64,000 nucleotides of DNA from assembly GCA_030407005.1 (NCBI GenBank), contig JAUDYN010000001.1:4504378-4568377 (forward strand), read 5' to 3'. Below are positions 56,501 through 64,000 of this stretch, piece after piece. How positions within the stretch are numbered: position 1 is the stretch's first letter; each line of letters starts with the position of its first letter. The stretch comes from Desarmillaria ectypa. Its lineage: Eukaryota > Basidiomycota > Agaricomycetes > Agaricales > Physalacriaceae. Under the pieces are notes generated by a model. The model was not told where the DNA came from. It saw only the letters and a list, made by a program, of their open reading frames with translations, and made no database searches. The position numbers and the translations under genes were made by a program.

Positions 56501-57524
56501 AGGAGGTTGAAAAATACCTCCAAATCTTTGTCAACCATCATCAGACCGATTGGGTTGCATGGCTACCACTTGCAGAATTCACTCATAACAATTGAATTCA
56601 TTCAGCAACTGGCAAAAGTCCTTTCATGATCCTATATGGATGAAACCCCCAACTCATTCCCGAGTCCATCCAAAAAACCAACTTCACAAATCCTGCAGCA
56701 GTAGATTTCAGAGAAACTATGGCCAAAGTCCACAGGGAAGTCCATGATGCAGTGGAGAAAGCAGCAGCACAAATGAAAGTGCAATACGACAAGAGAAAAC
56801 AACTACCAAGAGAATATCAAGTCAGTGACAAGGTTTGGCTCAATACAGCCAACCTTCATCTTCCACAACCAAAGAAAAAACTAGATGATAAATGAACTGG
56901 ACTATTTGAAGTCATTGAGAAATCTGGTATGGCAGCATACAAGCTAAAGTTACCACCACACTGGAAGATACACCCTTGATTCAATGAAAAGTTGTTAACT
57001 CCATATATTGCACCCTATTTCCCCAATCAACAACAACCACCACCTCCCCCTCCAGACCTTGTCAACAGTCAAGAAGAATATGAGATCAAAGAAGTCTTGG
57101 ACACTCACACACATCAAGTATGCACCAAAAAAGGGCAACCATCAAAGGAAGTCACAGATTACCTTGTCAAATGGAAAGGTTGGACAAGAGAACACAACTT
57201 GTGGGTCTTGGAAACTGAAATGACAAATGCCATGGAAGCAATTGCAGAATACAAGGCTAACATTAACTAAGCCTTATTCCATCCCAAAATCATAACCAAG
57301 GACAAAGTAGTGGTCAAGATACTGGACCACAAATATTCCAAAAATGGCAATGTCACATACCTTGCTCAATGCAAGGACAGATATCAAAAATGGATCATCA
57401 ATCTGGACAAAAAAGTATGAAAAGGCCTGATTGACCAGTACTGGATCAGTCAAGCAAAATCACAACTCAACACCCCTGAAGAAGAACCTTAGCAGTTGGG
57501 ATGACTGCTTTAACAAGGGGGTAA
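53509..57524 (+). pseudogene. Chromovirus B internal region (protease to chromodomain), decayed
   Basis: In order: gag end, then protease (CALLDSGCTGSSIN, ~53920) and pre-RT (SFRDLFSKESFDKLPDQKPW). RT follows with several stops (LNV-stop-WGYNNV-stop-I) and box YLDN (~54990; the usual YLDD has lost its second Asp). RNase H has [18 protein letters not shown]. Integrase has GHPGITKTKEL...CETCQ (~56005-56110), SVDMVTG, ISDRGPQF and a GQTEHINQE block (~56475). A chromodomain (EEYEIKEVLD...DYLVKWKGWT, ~57070-57190) comes last. Stops fall where Arg CGA or Gln CAA/CAG are expected (TGA, TAA, TAG). It ends GGGGGTAA before the LTR. A Tf1/sushi-type chromovirus, dead. Confidence 0.85.
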
Positions 57525-57930
57525 TGTTACAATTTTTCCATTTATCTTATCTTATCCAGTCATACCAATGACACATCCTATCTAATCCATGATTATCTCA
57601 CTGTCTTCACTGCATATTGACACATTCACCGACAACCACTCCAGTTCACACCAGTTGTCACCCTTGTTCACTCCTATTGGACTATGATCCACCCAACTTC
57701 CACATGATTTCCTCATGAATCTCATCGTTTCATCTATTAATAATGCCGTATTTTCAGTATATAAGTAGAGTAGTATTCACCATTGTACTCAACTAAATTA
57801 CATTCTTATACCTTCTACTACACTAAACCAAAGACTTAGTTTAGCTCTCAACAGGTGATTGTTCAAATGCATAACAGCTCAGAGAGTGAAAGCTTATGTC
57901 CCAAGTCACGTGTTAGACAGGGCTGTAACA
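57525..57930 (+). repeat. 3' LTR of chromovirus B
   Basis: 406 bp, TGTTACA...CTGTAACA, with CAGTATATAAGTAGAG as promoter box (~57756). It is followed by ATGGA (57931-57935), the 5 bp target duplication in element A. Confidence 0.85.
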
Positions 57931-60714
57931 ATGGAAAGCAGCATTCAGAACTAATCTGGGGCTATTCGAACCCATGGTAATGTTCTTCGGACTCACTAAT
58001 TCACCTGCAACCTTCCAATGGATGATGAACAACATCTTCAAAGATCTCATCACCACTGGAAAAGTCACAGTTTATCTTGATGATATTCTGATATTTTCTA
58101 AGAACTTAGATGAACATCAACACATTGTCCAGAAGGTGTTGGAGCTTCTTAGGAAATACAAGCTGTTCCTAAGAGCATAGAAGTGCGAGTTTGAAGTACT
58201 CAAAACTGAGTACTTAGGCATCATCATCAGTGAGGGATCTATTTACATGGACCCCATAAAAGTCACAGGAATCACAGAGTGGCCAGTTCCAACAAGAAAC
58301 AGGAACTACAGTCATTCCTAGGATCTACAAATTTCTATAGATGCTTCATCAAAGAATATAGCGATATAGTATGACCAATGGCATGTCTCACAGGGAAGGA
58401 ACAATGGGTGTGGGGAACAGCCCAACAAGTTGCATTTCAGTGACTTAAAACACAGTCAGTGACAGACATAGTTCTGGCCATACCAATGGAGCAGGGACAA
58501 TTCCATGTGGAAGCAGATTCTAGTGAGAGGGCAATTGGCACTATTTTGAGCCAAGAACAAAATAGAAAATGGAGACCAGTCACATTTTTATCCAAAGCAT
58601 TAACCATCACCAAGTGAAATTACAAAATATATGACAAGGAATTACTCATGATCATGCTTGCCCTTGATGAATGGAGACACTACCTCATGGGAGCTGCAGT
58701 AGACTTTGAAATCTGGACAGATCATCAGAATCTACAATATTTCCCCAAACCACAAAAGCTCAATCACAGACAAGCATGATAGGTTATGGAACTTGAAGAA
58801 TACCATTTCACTCTCCATCATAAACCAGGAACTGCCAACAAGAAAGTGAATCTACTCAGTCAATGAGCAGACCATGAACAAGGCAAGGATGACAACCAAG
58901 AAGTAATTGTCCTCAATGCCAAGTTCTTCAATGCCATGATCATGCAAACAGAAGAAGAAATCTGGGAACATGTCAAAAGTGCAACTCGTGATAACCAGAA
59001 ATATGATCAAGGAATTGCCAATGCCTTTAACCATGAAAGAGGAATAAAGATAGAAGATGGACTTATCTTCTATTATCAATGAATTTATGTTCCTCAAGAC
59101 CATGGACTATGAGGAGAAATGGTGGCCAGATGCTATGATCACATTACAGCCAGACACCTGGGAGTAGAAAAGATGAAGGAGTTAGTCTTAAGACACTATT
59201 GGTGGCCAAAGATGAAGAAGGACATGGAAACATACATTCAGGCATGCAAAACATGTGCCCAAACCAAAACCAATACTGAAGCCAAGTGTGCCCCTTTTCA
59301 CCTCAATGAAATCTCTTCAGAACCATGGACACATATTTCAGTTGACATGGTTATGGGATTACCACTCTCTAATGGACATGATGCCATTCTGGTAATTGTT
59401 GACCGATTCTCCAAGGAAATCATTCCAATTGCCTGCAGCACTGAACTCTCATTGAAAGAATGGGCTTGAATCCTGAGAGATGAAGTATACACCAAACACA
59501 GCATGCCAGTCACTGTCATATCCAACAGAGGACCACAATTCATGTCAAAGTTCTCAAAAGACTTATATGACATGTTAAACATCAAAGGAAATGCTTCTAC
59601 AGCATTCCACCCACAAACAGATAGACAGACCGAACACATCAACCAAGAGATAGAAAAATATCTACAGATATTTATCAATCATTGACAAGATGACTGGGCA
59701 GAATGGCTGCCTCTAGCCACCTTCAAACACAACAATCAGGTACACTCCACAACAGGGAAAAGTCCATTTCAGGTCGATTATGGACAAAATCCTTGAGTCA
59801 CCCCAGACTCACATACCCACTCCCCACTCCAAACTCCTGCATCAGAATCATTTACAGACACAATGAAACACATCCATGAAGAAACTCAAACCACTCTACA
59901 AAAAGCTGCAACACAGATGAAAACCCAATATGACAAGAAGAAAAGAACAGTGGTCAAATACCAGATTGATCAAAAAGTCTGGCTCAATGCCACTAACCTT
60001 CATCTACTGCAGCCAAAGAAAAAGCTGGATGATAAATGAGTAGGACCTTTCACAATACTTGAGAAACATGGTCCATCAGCATACAAGCTGAAACTCCCTC
60101 CTCTATGGAAAATATACCCAGTGTTTAACAAAACACTTCTGATGGCATATATTCCTCCCACCTTTCCCAATCAGGAACAACCACCACCACCACCACCACC
60201 ACCAGATATCATTTATGGAGAAGAAGAATATGAGATAGAAACCATTCTTGATGACAGACCACTCAAAGTTCATAGAAGAAAAGGTCAACCATCAAGAACA
60301 GTTATGGACTATCTAGTCAAGTGGAAGAGTTATGGAGCCAAAGAAAATCAATGGGTTGCAGAGAGGAATTTGAGCAATGCAAAAGGAGCAATTGCAAAAT
60401 ACCTCAAAGTAAAAGGAGCAGTAGAAGTCCAAGCAGTGGTAGTCACTCCCACCAAATCCACAGTCATCATCAATGTAAAGAAAACTAGAGACTGATGGAT
60501 ATATTTAGTTAAGAAATATCCCCACATCGAATACTGGTACTATGAAGAGGAAATTACAGACCTTAAAGACCTCATCAATGACTATTGGAAGGTGAATGAC
60601 CAAGGAGGAGACAGTGGAGATGATAATGCAAGAAATGCAAGAGGAACCCATCTAGAAGGACTGTTGGTCAGGGGTTAATGACAGTTGGGATGACTGTCTT
60701 AAATGGGGGGGTAA
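57931..60714 (+). pseudogene. Chromovirus A RT-RNase H-integrase-chromodomain (3' half), decayed
   Basis: Begins inside RT at [19 protein letters not shown], the direct continuation of the minus-strand block at 39161. RT box YLDD (~58074) is intact. RNase H has VEADSSERAIGTIL and [11 protein letters not shown]. Integrase has H..H (YDHITARHLG), CKTCAQ, VDMVMG, ISNRGPQF and a TEHINQEIEK block. The chromodomain is YEIETILDDR...DYLVKWKSYG (~60228-60330), preceded by a run of eight prolines. A single-base frameshift occurs near 58290, and stops occur at many CGA/CAA positions. It ends in the purine tract AAATGGGGGGG. A chromodomain would normally guide integration to heterochromatin. Confidence 0.85.
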
Positions 60715-61085
60715 TGTTATGATTTCTCATCACTTTTTACTTTTTATCTTATCTTTCATCTAGGCACTGGATTATCATATCTAATCACAGCACTTACAAA
60801 GATGTGGAACTACAGCTTGCTACAGTTGTTCCACTATACCATTGTTTCCATCTGTTTCACACATGAACCATCTATTATTAGAACCTGTACTTTAGTATAT
60901 AAGTAGCATAGCTCTCACTGTATATTCTACAGCTTTGAGCTAAGTTTAATCATACTAAACTTTTCTTGTTGACTCCTCCTCTCACCTAAAGCTAGCCTTT
61001 AGTCTTGACTCTTAGTCGACAATATTAAGTGGACTCATTGGGTGACTGTACAAATGCAATACAGCCCAGTATTTACTATTGTTGT
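60715..61085 (+). repeat. 3' LTR of chromovirus A (right end uncertain)
   Basis: Starts TGTTATGATTTCTC directly after the polypurine tract. It contains TTAGTATATAAGTAGC (~60893) and GGGTGACTGTAC (~61040). The expected TAACA end is not visible, so the right limit is approximate. Confidence 0.6.
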
Positions 61086-61329
61086 CCAATGGAGTTTGGG
61101 TCTGACAGGCATATTGATCCTCATATTTGCCCCACAAAGGGGTTCAGGTCCATTTATTTCACTCACTCTTTCAGTTATTTGTCCTACTCTTATACAGGTG
61201 AAAGGGCATTCCTTCAACTCCAATTTTGTTTGGATGAGTGTGTAGGCTTGGCTCTAGGACACCTAGAAGGGTTTTGCTCCAACTATATCAAACATGTGTT
61301 CAATTTCCATATCTGCTTGTGAGGCTTCT

Positions 61330-61565
61330 TCTATGTCCACCAGTGCTCTGCTAATGCATCAGCACCTTCGTTTTCAATGTCAACATTGTGCCCTTTCATC
61401 CATTTGAAGTAAATGTGTGATTGCTATTTTTGAGAGTACATGCAACCTCTCACCTTGGTAGGATGCCATCAACAGTACATGATCTTCTCTTGACTTCTGC
61501 ATTTCTTGCCCTACATCAATTTGAGCTTCTAACATTAGCATTTCACAATGAAGGATCTGAAGAGT
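61330..61565 (-). pseudogene. RNase H-domain fragment of another retroelement
   Basis: The minus strand encodes IYFKWMKGHN and ENEGADALAE, the C-terminal RNase H motif (W.KGH...NE.AD.LA), ending at a TAG. Upstream coding is out of frame. It is a different type from elements A-C, with the RNase H style seen in non-LTR or cellular-like retroelement RNase H. A small dead fragment. Confidence 0.55.
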
Positions 61566-63351
61566 AGAGGGAGGAGTAGTATGATGTTAGTTAATAAGAC
61601 TAATTTTGAAGTAGGAGGAAATTTTCCAATGCTCTTCTCTCTGTAGGATGAAACAAACATTCAGATTTTACTGCACTACTAGAACATAGGTATACTTTGT
61701 GGGCTTTGGTAGAGAAAAGAGTGGGACCTTGTGAAAGTGAACTAGTACTTACCAAGTAAAAACCAACATAAAGGAGTCTCTAGGAAAATACACATTGACA
61801 GATAAGCAGCTGGGAGCTATTGGTATTTTGCAGCAGCTACGTTTTTTGTGTGGTAAAATCCATTCATTTCCAAGAGGTTTGGTGAGATTGTTTGCCATCC
61901 AGAGATGGATCTGGAAATTGATCTGTTGGCTTTCCATGCTTTGTTCCAAACACCCACCACCTTGCACCCACAAGGCTTGCACATGCAGGGCAGACATCCC
62001 CAAAATTTCTAAATTAAACCAATGGGGCTCATTTTTTGTGTGCATGCTACCCTTGCTAATATTGTATCACCTTCATGCCCTGGCCTATATCTAGCTTGTA
62101 ATGACAAACAGGCCGGCAAACTTTAATCCAGTGACAAGGCAAGGTAGAGACATTCACTTTCTTCATCAAAGACTCAACAAATATTCTGTTTTTCAAATGG
62201 ATGGGCTGTTAATGCAAGATGCTCTGACAGTATTTAGGACCATTCTCTTTTATTGTCTTCAACATATTTGTATCTGAAGAATGGAATAGTGATTGCCAAG
62301 TCTTGTAATCGATACATCATCACCTCTGACACTATCTGCGAGCACTTCATCATCCTTTGGTTTGTGGCTTGCTGACAGTGTGTGCTTGTGTTTGCCTAGT
62401 CTCTCCTTGTCCACGATTCTACACCCAAGTCTTGTTTTCAATACACCCACATTTTGGGCACTTGCATAGTGAGTAATTCCAGAGTGGAGACTTTCATATA
62501 TGAGGAATTGTTCAATTTTCCGCAGTATAAGAGGAATTTGTGCGGGGGCATCAAGGATTTACACAGTTCTACCCCCGCAACTTATAATAGAATAATCGAA
62601 CCACCCAGCTATAAAGCTGTGATCATCATACAACATGTGCCTTTCACTACTACCTTACTGCATTGAGCAGATTGTATTACAAATGTGCCTCTTGAGATAC
62701 TCTTCAGCTATAACCTTGTTACTTGGGATGACACATTGTACAGATCAGATCATTGGCGCTCAAAACTTTAGCGCTTAGAGATTGAAGTCAAGTGGTTGGC
62801 GCTCGGTGTTACAGGGCTGCAGTACAATTATGTTACATACAGGGTTTGACAGCGGTTCTCGATCCTCCGGAAGTGAGAATGTGGCGAATCCATATATTAC
62901 TTACCCTATCAGGCGCCTGATTATGGACTGCTTTCCTATGCCATCAAATTCTGAGTTCTAGAAGAATGATTAACACCTTGTCAGTGCAAGGATATTGAAG
63001 TAATGCCGAACTTTCATAACAGTACTCAGAAGCCAGGCTGTGCCACCCGTAGTAACAATACATAATAGTGCTGTACTCTCATGATTTCCACAGCTCTCTA
63101 TGCAATTACAGAAAACTGAAAAGATATCCATTATTATAGAAAGAAGTGAATATATTTTCATCAAAATACGAACGAATCTTGAAGGAGTATCACAGCAGTC
63201 TTCATGCTCGGACTCTATTACACCCACGATATTGGCGGTAACTTCTTGTCAGTGCTAGGTCATTTAAACCCCAGATGGTCTACAGGTGCCTTTACTTTGC
63301 CTTCACCCTGAAGTTTCAAGGAAGTAACTAAGCTGATCTGCTTTTAGTTAG
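61566..63351. other. No confident gene
   Basis: 61566-62110 continues low-CpG, repeat-like sequence. The minus-strand ORF 62450-62259 (63 codons) and the plus-strand ORF 62454-62666 have no recognisable features. From ~62750 the CpG content recovers and single-copy-looking sequence begins; nothing is assigned. Confidence 0.35.
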
Positions 63352-63895
63352 ATGCAAACATCCAGAGCATACAGTGAGGAAGCGCCGTGCACTGGTATGC
63401 CCGTATTACTGATTGCTACCATTGTCAGCAAATATCCATTGGGATTGTTCATAGCTGTTAAAGGACCACGGAAAATGAATAAATAGGAAAGTGGATGGCA
63501 ATCTATTCCACACTTATCAACCACATTACATACTGAAATCCTCTCAGTTGCCCCCACCAACGCAACTATGCGATTCCAACACACGCACTTCTTATCTGAT
63601 GAGCAGCAGGAGCTTATATGTGACTCGAGATCTGACACTGAAAAAACCACCATACTGCCCCACCTGGGGACATTGCACAACGGGGTGCTTCGTGTTGATC
63701 CTGGAAAACTCTCCTCACTCTCGGGGACGTACAGCGCTACATTATCCGTAGTCGATAATATCGCAGGGAAATTATCGGACATAGACACTGTAGGTGCCTG
63801 TTTTTATCCTTATCCTGCTCTCATTGATCGATGCCTTCCTTAGGGTCTAGATTATCCTGAACGAAGTACTTCGTACCGAAGTTTTGCGCCGGAAG
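63352..63895 (+). CDS. Unidentified gene near the right edge (structure tentative)
   Basis: One frame runs from ATG 63352 (MQTSRAYSEEAPCTG) through an in-frame TAG at 63484-63486 to 63789. The same frame restarts at ATG 63568 (MRFQHTHFLSDEQQELIC). The exon 63568-63789 ends at a GTAGGTGC donor, and a 54 bp intron leads to 63844-63895 (GLDYPERSTSYRSFAPE), then a GTGAATCC donor. The next acceptor (63966) gives an early stop in this phase, so the 3' structure is open. No family is recognised. It is either a live gene starting at 63568 or one damaged by the TAG. Confidence 0.35.
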
Positions 63896-64000
63896 GTGAA
63901 TCCGTTGCTATGGTATATCTGCTCTTACGGATATCTGGAGCTGTACGTCCTAACTATTGACTACAGGATGACATGGACAATGCGGAAGATAATCCTCAGA

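Overview
The window looks like nuclear DNA of a mushroom-forming basidiomycete (Agaricomycetes). The reasons are intron-rich genes with 45-60 bp GT-AG introns and CTNA-type branch sites, lineage-typical families (tandem F-box genes, MYND-finger proteins, divergent G-alpha, single-pass surface proteins), a multi-intron class II DAHP synthase, and Ty3/gypsy chromoviruses. The species cannot be named from the sequence alone. There are no bacterial-style operons.

Layout. 0-4.3 kb: the last exon of a gene cut by the left edge, a decayed MYND-type gene, and three copies of a ~650 bp non-autonomous repeat; two of these form a perfect 237 bp inverted repeat. 4.3-8 kb: decayed sequence with an F-box pseudogene. 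8.1-9.4 kb: an intact six-exon 2-oxoglutarate/Fe(II) oxygenase (minus). 10.4-11.3 kb: an LTR-like element. 11.7-12.9 kb: a single-pass surface protein. 15.0-16.4 kb: an unidentified, probably broken gene. 16.8-20.0 kb: two intact single-exon F-box paralogues in tandem. 20.4-21.2 kb: a second copy of the LTR-like element. 23.3-24.2 kb: a G-alpha pseudogene. 27.7-28.0 kb: a candidate small secreted protein. 28.16-28.40 kb: a 248 bp solo-LTR-like element with target duplication. 30.1-35.4 kb: the most conserved block, a PWWP-domain chromatin protein followed by a 16-exon class II DAHP synthase (entry step of the shikimate pathway). 35.6-36.3 kb: short tandem and inverted repeats.

37-61 kb is a nested retrotransposon cluster that reads as a history. 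A chromovirus (A) was entered by a second chromovirus (B; 5 bp target duplication ATGGA). Both took on LTRs of a third family (C) and decayed through C-to-T changes. A segment holding part of A and one LTR of B then became inverted between two opposed family-C LTRs. Finally an intact 11.2 kb family-C element, with two 1687 bp LTRs that I read as identical, inserted into the older family-C LTR. This young element has three long ORFs joined by TGATG stop/restart overlaps and is strikingly rich in ACTAGT. Beyond 61 kb are a reversed RNase H fragment and a partly resolved gene at the right edge.

Exon coordinates were worked out by hand, by matching frames across splice sites; they are strong for the oxygenase, the surface protein, the PWWP protein and DAHP synthase, and weaker elsewhere. 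The intact host genes have separate roles (metabolism, chromatin, ubiquitin-linked recognition) and show no sign of forming one pathway.
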